Below the pieces are notes generated by a model. It was not told the DNA's origin. It ran no database searches and saw only the letters and a program-made list of their open reading frames with translations. A program made the translations under genes and the position numbers. A stretch of 6,423 nucleotides of DNA from Clostridia bacterium (GTDB lineage: Bacteria > Bacillota > Clostridia > Oscillospirales > CAG-272): contig JAFQNM010000137.1 in the NCBI GenBank assembly GCA_017395885.1, forward strand, positions 1-6,423, read 5' to 3'. This document shows, piece after piece, positions 1 to 5,050 of the stretch (its first letter is position 1; every line of letters starts with the position of its first letter).

Positions 1-1086
1 CAATGCACCTGAGTTCATACCGGGCATCATTGCCATTATGCTTTCAAGGCTACCCATTTTTTTAAGCTGCCTGAGCTGGTCAAGGTAATCGGAAAGGGTA
101 AAGGTGTTTTCTCTGATCTTTTTTTCAAGCTCAGCCGCCTTCTTTTCATCAATAGCCTGCTCAGCCTTTTCAATAAGAGTGAGCACGTCTCCCATTCCAA
201 GAATTCGGGATGCCATTCTGTCGGGGTAGAAGGGCTCGATGGTATCAAGCTTTTCGCCTGTACCAACGAACTTAATGGGCTTACCTGTAACGTGGCGGAC
301 AGAAAGTGCAGCACCGCCTCTGGTGTCACCATCCAGCTTTGTAAGAACAACGCCGGTTATGTCAAGAAGATCATTGAAGGATTTGGAAACGTTTACCGCA
401 TCCTGACCAAGCATCGCATCAACCACAAGAAGGATCTCGTGGGGATCGACAGCGCTTTTGATCTCCTTCAGCTCAGCCATAAGCACCTCATCCACGTGGA
501 GACGGCCGGCCGTATCAAGGAAGACCATATCGTGGCCGTGGCGCTTTGCATAAGCTAAAGCTTCCTTGGCTATCTTTACAGGGCTTTCTGTTCCCATTTC
601 GAATACGGGAACACCGATGGCCTCACCAACCACCTGAAGCTGCTTAATAGCGGCAGGACGGTATATATCGCAGGCAACGAGAAGGGGGTTTTTGCCTTGC
701 TTCTTATAAAGAGCTGCAATCTTTGCAGAGTGAGTTGTTTTACCTGCACCCTGAAGACCGCACATCATGATAACGGTAGGAGGGTTTGAGGCTATCTCAA
801 GCTTTGACTGAGTGCTGCCCATAAGGCGAATGAGCTCCTCATTAACGATCTTAACGATCTGCTGAGAGGGAACAAGGCTCTCAAGAACCTCTGCACCAAC
901 TGCACGCTCAGAGACCTCGTTTATGAAGTCTTTAGTGACCTTAAAGCTAACGTCTGCCTCAAGAAGAGCCAGCTTTATCTCACGCATACCCTCTTTAATA
1001 TCGGCAGGGGTAAGCTTGCCTTTGTTACGGAACTTTCCGAATGCCCTATTCAGTTTTTCGGAAAGACTTGAAAACATTCCTGACAT
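1..1086 (-). CDS. ffh: Signal recognition particle GTPase Ffh (SRP54), C-terminus cut by window edge
   Basis: Protein subunit of the signal recognition particle. It binds signal sequences of nascent membrane and secreted proteins together with SRP RNA, and docks on FtsY at the membrane in a GTP-dependent way. The window holds 362 residues from the ATG; the family is usually about 450, so most of the methionine-rich M domain lies outside. Visible order: helical N domain (about 1-90), then the G domain with P-loop GLQGAGKTT (110-118), DIYRPAA (140-146), DTAGR (191-195) and TKLDGD (249-254), GMGD (297-300), then the start of the M domain, with methionines gathering near MAMMPGM. The ATG at 1086 is preceded by AAGGAGGT (1100-1093) six bases away. 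That site overlaps the ylxM stop codon, so ylxM and ffh are one transcript and probably translationally coupled. The P-loop is followed by His at 119, where many Ffh have Thr; I do not read this as a defect. Identification is secure. Confidence 0.97.
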   Translation of the reverse strand, partial: MSGMFSSLSEKLNRAFGKFRNKGKLTPADIKEGMREIKLALLEADVSFKVTKDFINEVSERAVGAEVLESLVPSQQIVKIVNEELIRLMGSTQSKLEIASNPPTVIMMCGLQGAGKTTHSAKIAALYKKQGKNPLLVACDIYRPAAIKQLQVVGEAIGVPVFEMGTESPVKIAKEALAYAKRHGHDMVFLDTAGRLHVDEVLMAELKEIKSAVDPHEILLVVDAMLGQDAVNVSKSFNDLLDITGVVLTKLDGDTRGGAALSVRHVTGKPIKFVGTGEKLDTIEPFYPDRMASRILGMGDVLTLIEKAEQAIDEKKAAELEKKIRENTFTLSDYLDQLRQLKKMGSLESIMAMMPGMNSGAL

Positions 1087-1092
1087 TTGCCT

Positions 1093-1100
1093 ACCTCCTT
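1093..1100 (-). promoter_or_regulatory. ffh ribosome binding site overlapping the ylxM stop codon
   Basis: AAGGAGGT on the minus strand lies six bases before the ffh ATG. Its first two bases are the last two of the ylxM TAA (1101-1099), so ribosomes terminating on ylxM finish on the ffh Shine-Dalgarno. This arrangement suggests coupling of the two SRP genes. Confidence 0.85.
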
Positions 1101-1446
1101 AGATATTAAGTGTTGAGAGCTCCATTGCGATTTCTTTAAGCTTTGAAGCTTCCTCCTTGCTTGCCAACGCCAGCGAGTTAAGCTCACCGGATATCCTTGC
1201 AAGCTGAGCACGAAGCTCTTCATATCTGCCGCAAAGACCTAGCTTTTCTTCAAGATCAAGAAGCTCAGCCTCGCTCTTTTTAACAGCATCTCTTACGCCC
1301 TGGCGGGAGATGCCGCTGATCTCAGCGATCTCGGATAGAGAAAGATCGTCGTTATAATAAAGACTGGTAAGCTCTCTGCGGCGCTCTGAAAGAATATCTC
1401 CGTAGAAATCGAGGAGAAGGGAAATATGCATATCTTTTTTAAACAT
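1099..1446 (-). CDS. ylxM: YlxM family SRP-associated helix-turn-helix protein
   Basis: Small accessory protein encoded just ahead of ffh in many Firmicutes. In streptococci and mycoplasmas YlxM has been linked to the SRP pathway, with binding of SRP components reported. The 115-residue product opens with MFKKDMHISLLLDFYG, typical of the family. Residues about 20-57 hold a helix-turn-helix like sigma factor region 4 (SLSEIAEISGISRQGVRDAV), and the rest, about 57-112, looks like a charged coiled coil. An in-frame ATG 16 codons upstream (1494) exists but has no ribosome binding site and would start upstream of the inferred transcription start. The ATG at 1446 has GGAGGG four bases before it, so I start there. 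It is co-transcribed with ffh from the promoter at 1485-1513. Whether this protein binds nucleic acid here cannot be told from sequence. Confidence 0.93.
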   Translation of the reverse strand: MFKKDMHISLLLDFYGDILSERRRELTSLYYNDDLSLSEIAEISGISRQGVRDAVKKSEAELLDLEEKLGLCGRYEELRAQLARISGELNSLALASKEEASKLKEIAMELSTLNI

Positions 1447-1450
1447 TATT

Positions 1451-1456
1451 CCCTCC
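1451..1456 (-). promoter_or_regulatory. Ribosome binding site deciding the ylxM start
   Basis: GGAGGG sits four bases before the ATG at 1446-1444. The longer reading frame beginning at 1494 has no comparable site and overlaps the -10 box, so the shorter start is favoured. Confidence 0.8.
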
Positions 1457-1462
1457 AAATGC

Positions 1463-1483
1463 TGTAAAGCAAAATACTTTACA
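1463..1483 (-). repeat. Operator-like dyad at the ylxM-ffh transcription start
   Basis: A perfect 7-bp inverted repeat, TGTAAAG and CTTTACA, separated by 7 bases, begins two bases after the -10 box and covers the expected start of transcription. It could be a protein-binding site or form a small hairpin at the mRNA 5' end. The symmetry is seen directly; the function is inference. Confidence 0.45.
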
Positions 1484-1484
1484 T

Positions 1485-1513
1485 AGTATAGCATCGACTT
1501 TTATGCTTGTCAA
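1485..1513 (-). promoter_or_regulatory. Sigma-A-type promoter for ylxM-ffh
   Basis: On the minus strand a perfect -35 TTGACA (1513-1508) is followed after exactly 17 bases by -10 TATACT (1490-1485), one base from consensus. Transcription should start near 1478, giving a leader of about 30 bases before the ylxM ATG. It lies directly downstream of the terminator of the preceding gene, so ylxM-ffh is an independent unit. Confidence 0.9.
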
Positions 1514-1523
1514 GTCTTTTTCA

Positions 1524-1557
1524 TAAAAAAATCGCCGATAATTTGTCGGCGATTTTT
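1524..1557 (-). terminator. Intrinsic terminator of the flavodoxin-like gene
   Basis: A 12-bp perfect inverted repeat (1527-1538 with 1546-1557, core TCGCCGA/TCGGCGA, 7-base loop) is followed on the minus strand by a run of seven T (1531-1525). It starts about 10 bases after the stop codon at 1568 and 11 bases ahead of the next -35 box, which insulates the two units. A/T runs flank both sides, so it could work in both directions. Confidence 0.92.
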
Positions 1558-1567
1558 AGATATTAAG

Positions 1568-2011
1568 TTAGGAAAGCTTAGCAACGATAGCCTCAGCCCA
1601 ACGAACGATCTCTGTACGCTCCTCAAGGCTGATCTTCTTGCCGCCGAAAATAGCGGGACCGCCGTTTACGTAGTAGATGGAGTCATCCATAACGTTTGTG
1701 CCGGCTTCCTTAAGTGCCTCGATAACTGTCTGAAGGCCCTTGTTGTCCTCAAGCTTGGGACCGTCAACGAAGAGAGCAACATTGTGTGCTCTTGCGGGTG
1801 TAAGCTCTCTGCAGAAACGGCGAAGCTCGTCTGTAGGAGCATCCTTAATGGTCATACCGATAAAAACAACTCTTTCCTTATCGCAAGGGAAGTCGCCGGG
1901 AACCTTATTTGCAAGGCACTTAAGTGCCTGAGAGATAGACTCGGCAAATGTCTTTACCTTAGCCTTCTTTGTTGAGTACATAACTCTGACTTTTACTTTG
2001 GGTGCAGCCAT
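1568..2011 (-). CDS. Flavodoxin-like fold protein, small, function unknown
   Basis: A 147-residue soluble protein with no signal peptide or membrane segment. The alternation of strands and helices looks like a flavodoxin fold: strand VKVRVMYST (6-14) then a helix, strand RVVFIGMTI (47-55), a helix from about 60, strand NVALFVDG (77-84), a helix, and a last helix SLEERTEIVRWAEAIVAKL. Flavodoxins carry electrons on FMN. In canonical members the loop after strand 1 reads T/S-x-T-G-x-T and holds the FMN phosphate. Here it reads STKKAKVKTF, without the glycine, so FMN binding is uncertain. The ATG has GGAGG five bases upstream. The gene is monocistronic, between its own promoter and a strong terminator, next to SRP genes it has no evident link to. 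It could be a redox partner, a flavodoxin-derived reductase subunit, or a non-flavin relative. The fold assignment is moderate; I claim no specific role. Confidence 0.75.
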   Translation of the reverse strand: MAAPKVKVRVMYSTKKAKVKTFAESISQALKCLANKVPGDFPCDKERVVFIGMTIKDAPTDELRRFCRELTPARAHNVALFVDGPKLEDNKGLQTVIEALKEAGTNVMDDSIYYVNGGPAIFGGKKISLEERTEIVRWAEAIVAKLS

Positions 2012-2036
2012 GATTTCCTCCGAAATATATGTAATA

Positions 2037-2050
2037 TTTAATCGATTAAA
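2037..2050. repeat. 14-bp perfect palindrome in the leader of the flavodoxin-like gene
   Basis: TTTAATCGATTAAA reads the same on both strands. It lies about 6-20 bases downstream of the expected transcription start and ahead of the Shine-Dalgarno, a typical place for a repressor operator. No regulator gene is visible in the window. Confidence 0.45.
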
Positions 2051-2062
2051 AATCGTTTCTTT

Positions 2063-2091
2063 ATTATAACATACACTTTAAGAAAATGCAA
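2063..2091 (-). promoter_or_regulatory. Sigma-A-type promoter for the flavodoxin-like gene
   Basis: Minus strand -35 TTGCAT (2091-2086), 17 bases, -10 TATAAT (2068-2063), a perfect -10. Transcription should start near 2056, about 45 bases before the ATG. A 7-bp inverted repeat TACACTT/AAGTGTA (2072-2078 and 2090-2096) overlaps the -35 box and spacer. Confidence 0.85.
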
Positions 2092-2096
2092 GTGTA
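2072..2096. repeat. Inverted repeat overlapping the -35 region
   Basis: TACACTT and AAGTGTA are separated by 11 bases and span the -35 box and half the spacer of the promoter. It may be an operator. It could also serve as a poor terminator for the ECF gene, whose stop lies 13 bases upstream of it on the minus strand; without a T run next to the stem that second reading is weak. Confidence 0.35.
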
Positions 2097-2108
2097 AAAT
2101 AACATATA

Positions 2109-2702
2109 TCACTTACTGTCATTCTTCTTTCCAATATCGACTATACGTACGATAAAAGGGCTGAGAACGATATTGAACAAAAGCTCAAAAAGAAAATTGC
2201 CGCCAACAAGCACGAAGATCATATATGCTGCAACGTCTGAGCCGTATTCGGTGCCTGCAGACCACTGCGCAATGGTATCAAAGAAAAAGAGGCGGCATCC
2301 GAGAAGGAATATGCCCGTATTGACAACGGGACAAAGGACAGCAGAAGCAAAAACCCCAAGATACTTGTTAACCTTCATGAGCAGGGGTGAAACAAGATCT
2401 ATGCAAAGGCCCGCAAGAGTACCCTTAAGAAGCACTGTTATAAAGGTGCCGGGAGCATTGATAGCCAAAAACGTAGAAGCATCTCCGGAAATAAGCACGG
2501 CAATTCCGAAGAGAAAGCCGAGCCACGCGCCGGCGCCCTTTCCGTAAACAGACGAACCCACTACTATTGGAATTAGCACAAGAGAAACAGAGAAGGGGCC
2601 TAAGCGGATAAATGCACCAAGGATCTGCAATACTACAACGATTGCAGAGAACAAGCCGATGCCAACAAGCTTGCGGGTGCGTGCTTTTGTATCTTTTACC
2701 AT
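2109..2702 (-). CDS. ECF transporter S component, probably for pantothenate
   Basis: Substrate-binding membrane subunit of an energy-coupling factor vitamin importer. Such proteins bind the vitamin and work with a shared T subunit and two ATPases, none of which is in this window, as expected for group II systems. The 197-residue protein has a short basic N-terminus and about six hydrophobic segments (near 12-32, 38-54, 57-76, 84-104, 115-140, 157-187), the usual size and shape for S components. The ATG at 2702 has GGAGG five bases upstream. It follows coaX by 121 bases in the same direction, which points to pantothenate (PanT-like). That is an inference from context: riboflavin, folate or another vitamin cannot be excluded. 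Its leader carries hairpins touching the ribosome binding site and a possible own promoter. No clear terminator follows. Family confidence is high, substrate low to moderate. Confidence 0.88.
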   Translation of the reverse strand: MVKDTKARTRKLVGIGLFSAIVVVLQILGAFIRLGPFSVSLVLIPIVVGSSVYGKGAGAWLGFLFGIAVLISGDASTFLAINAPGTFITVLLKGTLAGLCIDLVSPLLMKVNKYLGVFASAVLCPVVNTGIFLLGCRLFFFDTIAQWSAGTEYGSDVAAYMIFVLVGGNFLFELLFNIVLSPFIVRIVDIGKKNDSK

Positions 2703-2707
2703 AAAAA

Positions 2708-2757
2708 CCTCCGGGACTTGAACCCGCTGCTGCCTTCCGAATAAACAACGGTAAGGC
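2708..2757 (-). promoter_or_regulatory. Structured leader of the ECF S component gene, candidate RNA switch
   Basis: Three helices can be drawn in the RNA. A: GCCUUACCG (2757-2749) with CGGAAGGC (2739-2732), 8 pairs and one bulged A. B: CCGUUGUU (2751-2744) with AGCAGCGG (2731-2724), 8 pairs including two G-U. C: CGGG (2726-2723) with CCCG (2715-2712) around the 7-base loop UUCAAGU. A and C can coexist, whereas B excludes both. Helix C ends on the first G of the Shine-Dalgarno GGAGG (2712-2708). This is the layout of a translational switch. No known riboswitch class was recognised. Confidence 0.45.
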
Positions 2758-2770
2758 GCATGTATTGAAA

Positions 2771-2800
2771 TATATAATCAAGCCGTAGCTTAACTATCAA
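2771..2800 (-). promoter_or_regulatory. Possible promoter for the ECF S component gene
   Basis: Minus strand TTGATA (2800-2795), 18 bases, TATATA (2776-2771). It is less good than the other promoters here, but it lies in the coaX-ECF gap and would start RNA near 2764, just ahead of the structured leader. Read-through from coaX is an alternative, since no terminator separates the two genes. Confidence 0.5.
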
Positions 2801-2823
2801 AATTGGTAAATAATGGAATCGAA

Positions 2824-3624
2824 TTAAGATTTTGTATAATTGGAGCCGTTCTTTCTGTTATAATAAAAGAGAGTAGCGGCGCCTTGAAGTGTGAGATCCG
2901 GAACAATCATAAATTTATTACGGCAATGAGGCAGAATAGCATTTCCAAGACCTCCGGTGCCGATAAGGGAGAGCTTTTCGCCGTTTGAGCAAAGCTTTTC
3001 TCGCAAATTTCTGACAAAGCCGTCTATCATAAAAACGTGGCCGTAAAAAGCACCGCTTTGAATACTGTCCTTAGTATTTTTACCAATTATTTCCTGAGGA
3101 CACTCAAATCCAACGTCAGAAAGTAAAGCACAGGAGGTATTGAGCGCATCCAATGAAATAGCAGCACCGGGCGAGATAGCAGTTCCAATAAGCCTTCCTC
3201 CGGCATCAACTGCACATAGGGTCGTAGCAGTTCCTACATCGACAATAACAAAAGGAGGCTCGCAAACAGAAAATGCAGCTGCTGCGTTAGAAACGATATC
3301 AGCTCCAAGCTGGGCTTGAATATCTATTTTTATTGGAAATCCTGTGTGAGTGCCGCTACCGATTATAAATGGCTCATAGCCGCAAATACGAACAGCAGCA
3401 TCGCTGAGAGCCTTGCAGAGGCTTGGAACTACAGAGGATATAACAACCGCATCAATTCTATCAAGAGAATTATCACGGAGAATGCTTTTTATAAGCCACG
3501 CATATTCATCGGGAGTACGCCTGGGAGATGAAGAAACAGCAAAAGTAAATAAAGCTATGCTTTGAGAGCTATCAAAAACACCCAGCTTAATATTGGTATT
3601 GCCGATATCTATAACGAGCAGCAT
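2824..3624 (-). CDS. coaX: Type III pantothenate kinase
   Basis: Catalyses ATP-dependent phosphorylation of pantothenate to 4'-phosphopantothenate, the first step of coenzyme A synthesis, in the cytoplasm. Type III enzymes are dimeric members of the ASKHA fold, need a monovalent cation and are generally not feedback-inhibited by CoA. The 266-residue protein has the normal family length and motifs: N-terminal phosphate loop DIGNTNIKLG (6-15), GTHTG (91-95) in the pantothenate region, GAD with the likely catalytic Asp109, DVGTATT (129-135), ISPG (150-153), the stretch GHVFMIDGF (195-203), and GTGG (222-225). An ATG four codons upstream (3636) contains the GGAGG in its own first codons, so the ATG at 3624, five bases after that GGAGG, is the real start. 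Its own promoter lies at 3780-3808, with a leader of about 150 bases. The neighbouring vitamin importer gene fits pantothenate salvage. Confidence 0.96.
   Translation of the reverse strand: MLLVIDIGNTNIKLGVFDSSQSIALFTFAVSSSPRRTPDEYAWLIKSILRDNSLDRIDAVVISSVVPSLCKALSDAAVRICGYEPFIIGSGTHTGFPIKIDIQAQLGADIVSNAAAAFSVCEPPFVIVDVGTATTLCAVDAGGRLIGTAISPGAAISLDALNTSCALLSDVGFECPQEIIGKNTKDSIQSGAFYGHVFMIDGFVRNLREKLCSNGEKLSLIGTGGLGNAILPHCRNKFMIVPDLTLQGAATLFYYNRKNGSNYTKS
2829..2843. repeat. 15-bp direct repeat, copy at the coaX 3' end
   Basis: ATTTTGTATAATTGG on the plus strand is identical to 3711-3725 in the coaX leader. This copy covers the last codons of coaX (Ser-Asn-Tyr-Thr-Lys). The two copies bracket the gene in the same orientation. 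Chance in AT-rich DNA is possible. Confidence 0.5.
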
Positions 3625-3629
3625 AAAAG

Positions 3630-3634
3630 CCTCC
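3630..3634 (-). promoter_or_regulatory. Ribosome binding site deciding the coaX start
   Basis: GGAGG lies five bases before the ATG at 3624-3622. The alternative in-frame ATG at 3636 directly abuts this GGAGG from the upstream side and has no site of its own. Confidence 0.85.
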
Positions 3635-3694
3635 ATTTATATAACAATATAATAAACAGGAATAGCAGCGATTTTGCCTTATTCGCTTCCCTCG

Positions 3695-3722
3695 ATTATA
3701 CAAAATTTGCATTTTGTATAAT
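3695..3722. repeat. Perfect 12-bp inverted repeat with 4-base loop
   Basis: ATTATACAAAAT (3695-3706) and its complement (3711-3722) flank TTGC; in the coaX transcript the loop is GCAA, a GNRA tetraloop. There is no following T run, so it is not an intrinsic terminator. Its right arm plus three bases (3711-3725) recurs at 2829-2843. Confidence 0.85.
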
Positions 3723-3725
3723 TGG
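3711..3725. repeat. 15-bp direct repeat, copy in the coaX leader
   Basis: ATTTTGTATAATTGG, identical to 2829-2843 and in the same orientation. Twelve of its bases form one arm of the leader hairpin. Confidence 0.5.
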
Positions 3726-3779
3726 GTGTTTGGGAAGGTAAAGGTTTCAAACTTGTTCCCCTGCAGCATATAATAATGT

Positions 3780-3808
3780 ATTTTATCACACAGGTTTCAT
3801 TTTGTCAA
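3780..3808 (-). promoter_or_regulatory. Sigma-A-type promoter for coaX
   Basis: Minus strand perfect -35 TTGACA (3808-3803), 17 bases, -10 TAAAAT (3785-3780), one base from consensus. Transcription should start near 3774. It lies just beyond the terminator of the upstream GH43-reductase pair, so coaX is its own unit. Confidence 0.9.
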
Positions 3809-3831
3809 TAATTCAAGTAAGCTGCGTTATA

Positions 3832-3864
3832 ACAAGAGAAAATGGCAGGTATAACCCTGCCATT
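3832..3864 (-). terminator. Terminator after the aldo/keto reductase gene
   Basis: AATGGCAGG (3864-3856) and CCTGCCATT (3849-3841) form a 9-bp perfect stem with a 6-base loop. The left arm begins inside the stop codon TAA (3865-3863). The tail TTCTCTTG after the ATT is T-rich but interrupted, so termination is likely rather than certain. Confidence 0.75.
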
Positions 3865-5050
3865 ATTTATTTCTTTTCGCAGCAAGCTCACGCTCTCTGC
3901 ATATGTCTGCCCATTTAGGTAGACCTTCAAGCCTTACTCCAAAATCCTTAAGTGCTTTAGGTATATCTATTCTCTGCGGGCACATCCGGACGCACTGACC
4001 GCATTCTATGCAATCGACGGCTCTTTTCCCAACAGGCACTGCATCCATCCTCATACCAATATTAAAGGACGGCGAAAAGCATATCTCATTATAGGATGAT
4101 AGCATTTCAGGAATATCAATACCCATGGGACAGTTATCTGTACAGTATCTGCAGGATGTACATGGAACGGTTGTTTTCATCTTATCAGCTATTCTGTAAA
4201 GGGCTTCATTCTCCGCCACGCTAAGAGTAGCTCTTTCGGAAAACGTATTGATATTCTCTAACAGCTGATCCATTGAGGACATTCCACTTAGTATCACTTT
4301 GATATTATCAATCCCTTGAAGCCAACGGAATGCCCATTCGCTCGAGCTCCATTCAGGTCTATATGATGATAAGACTGCCATATCCTCTGCAGGAAGCTGA
4401 GAAAGCTTTCCTCCTCTGACCGGCTCCATTACAAATACGGGAATTTTGTGATTTTTCAGCAGCTCGCATTTTGTTTTTGCATCCTGCAGGCTCCAATCCA
4501 CGTAATTGAGCTGTATCTGGCAAAAATCCATTATCTTACCGTATTCCAAAAGAAAATCCTCAAGGAATCGTACGCCGCCGTGAGTAGAAAAGCCAAGATA
4601 CCTGATTTTTCCTTCACGTTTCATTTTGAGAAAATAGTCGATGATTCCCCAGCGCTCATCTGTGTATGTACTGTAAGAGTTCTCGTAAACGTTATGCAGC
4701 AGATAAAAATCAAAGTATTCAACTTTGCACTTTCTAAGCTGTTCCTCAAATATGGCACTAGGATCGTATTCGCTCAGTATCTGATGGCCGGGGAATTTTG
4801 TTGCAAGCAGATAAGAATCTCTCGGAAACTCTGAAAGGATCTCGCCAAGCAAAGTCTCAGACATTGAGCCGTGATAAGGATAGGCAGTATCAAAATAATT
4901 GACGCCGCCTGCCATAGCCGCCTTGATTATCTCTCGTGTCTTGTCTATATCCACGTCAGCAGGATCTGTACTTCCCTGCCGAAGAGGAAATCTCATTGTG
5001 CCAAGACCGAGAAGAGGAAGCTGAATCCCTGAAAAATCAGTTTTTATCAT
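3863..5050 (-). CDS. Aldo/keto reductase with C-terminal 2x[4Fe-4S] ferredoxin domain
   Basis: A 395-residue cytoplasmic oxidoreductase. The N-terminal TIM-barrel AKR domain (about 1-285) starts with LPLLGLGTMRFP and keeps the catalytic tetrad: Asp54 and Tyr59 in FDTAYPYHGSMSE, Lys85 in TKFP, His119 in LLHN. Further landmarks are GFSTHG (153-158), QIQLNY (178-183) and MEPVRGGKL (208-216). The C-terminal part has two ferredoxin-type cysteine sets, C297-C300-C303-C307 and C347-C350-C353-C357, each CxxCxxCxxxC followed by proline, fit for two 4Fe-4S clusters. AKRs of this architecture are common in anaerobes; their substrates are mostly unknown. Its ATG lies inside the end of the upstream GH43 gene (14-base overlap) with a GGAGAGGAG site (5066-5058), so the two are translationally coupled. 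By context it may act on a sugar or sugar-derived aldehyde or ketone, which is inference. A terminator follows. Confidence 0.93.
   Translation of the reverse strand: MIKTDFSGIQLPLLGLGTMRFPLRQGSTDPADVDIDKTREIIKAAMAGGVNYFDTAYPYHGSMSETLLGEILSEFPRDSYLLATKFPGHQILSEYDPSAIFEEQLRKCKVEYFDFYLLHNVYENSYSTYTDERWGIIDYFLKMKREGKIRYLGFSTHGGVRFLEDFLLEYGKIMDFCQIQLNYVDWSLQDAKTKCELLKNHKIPVFVMEPVRGGKLSQLPAEDMAVLSSYRPEWSSSEWAFRWLQGIDNIKVILSGMSSMDQLLENINTFSERATLSVAENEALYRIADKMKTTVPCTSCRYCTDNCPMGIDIPEMLSSYNEICFSPSFNIGMRMDAVPVGKRAVDCIECGQCVRMCPQRIDIPKALKDFGVRLEGLPKWADICRERELAAKRNK

Larger units (their letters stand above)
3625..3774 (-). promoter_or_regulatory. Long structured 5' leader of coaX, candidate regulatory RNA
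   Basis: About 150 bases lie between the expected transcription start (near 3774) and the coaX ATG. On the minus strand the leader holds a perfect 12-bp hairpin with GCAA loop (3722-3695). This is enclosed by CUUCCC (3737-3732) pairing with GGGAAG (3691-3686), and possibly further out by CCUU with AAGG. The same CUUCCC segment can instead pair upstream with GGGAA (3760-3756). So two exclusive folds exist. I see no T-run terminator and no complement to the Shine-Dalgarno, so the mode of control, if any, is not evident. No known riboswitch class was recognised. Confidence 0.5.

Noticed and set aside
292..558. Plus-strand open frame of 88 codons inside ffh, and other plus-strand frames at 1740-1975, 2173-2547, 4448-4834, 5124-5513 and 5835-6119.
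   Set aside because: Each lies opposite a well-supported gene and gives no recognisable protein; they are antisense shadows.
2708..2726. tRNA-like T arm (GGTTCAAGTCC) upstream of the ECF gene.
   Set aside because: No matching acceptor, D arm or anticodon arm can be placed upstream, and the 3' side runs into the Shine-Dalgarno and start codon. At most it is a chance or remnant T-arm-like hairpin.
2703..2760. Resemblance to SRP RNA: CGGAAGGCAGCAG on the minus strand is close to the SRP apical motif, and the plus strand has TTGAACC and GGTAAGG as in some SRP RNAs.
   Set aside because: The 5' side AGGUC of the SRP symmetric loop is missing on the minus strand, the motifs on the two strands are not in one consistent order, and no longer closing stem or terminator is present. 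A covariance search with the bacterial small SRP model on both strands would settle it; a significant hit would overturn this.
2425..2781. Minus-strand frame of 118 codons overlapping the ECF gene start and leader.
   Set aside because: It is out of frame with a clearly real membrane protein, composition is unnatural (Arg, Cys and Ser rich), and there is no ribosome binding site.
3695..3722. The perfect hairpin in the coaX leader as an intrinsic terminator or attenuator.
   Set aside because: The stem is AT-rich and is followed by CGAGGG rather than a T run.
3587..3769. 60-codon open frame through the coaX leader and into the coaX start, a possible leader peptide.
   Set aside because: It has no ribosome binding site, would start only about five bases from the inferred transcript end, and its sequence is explained by the hairpin and by the coaX start in another frame.
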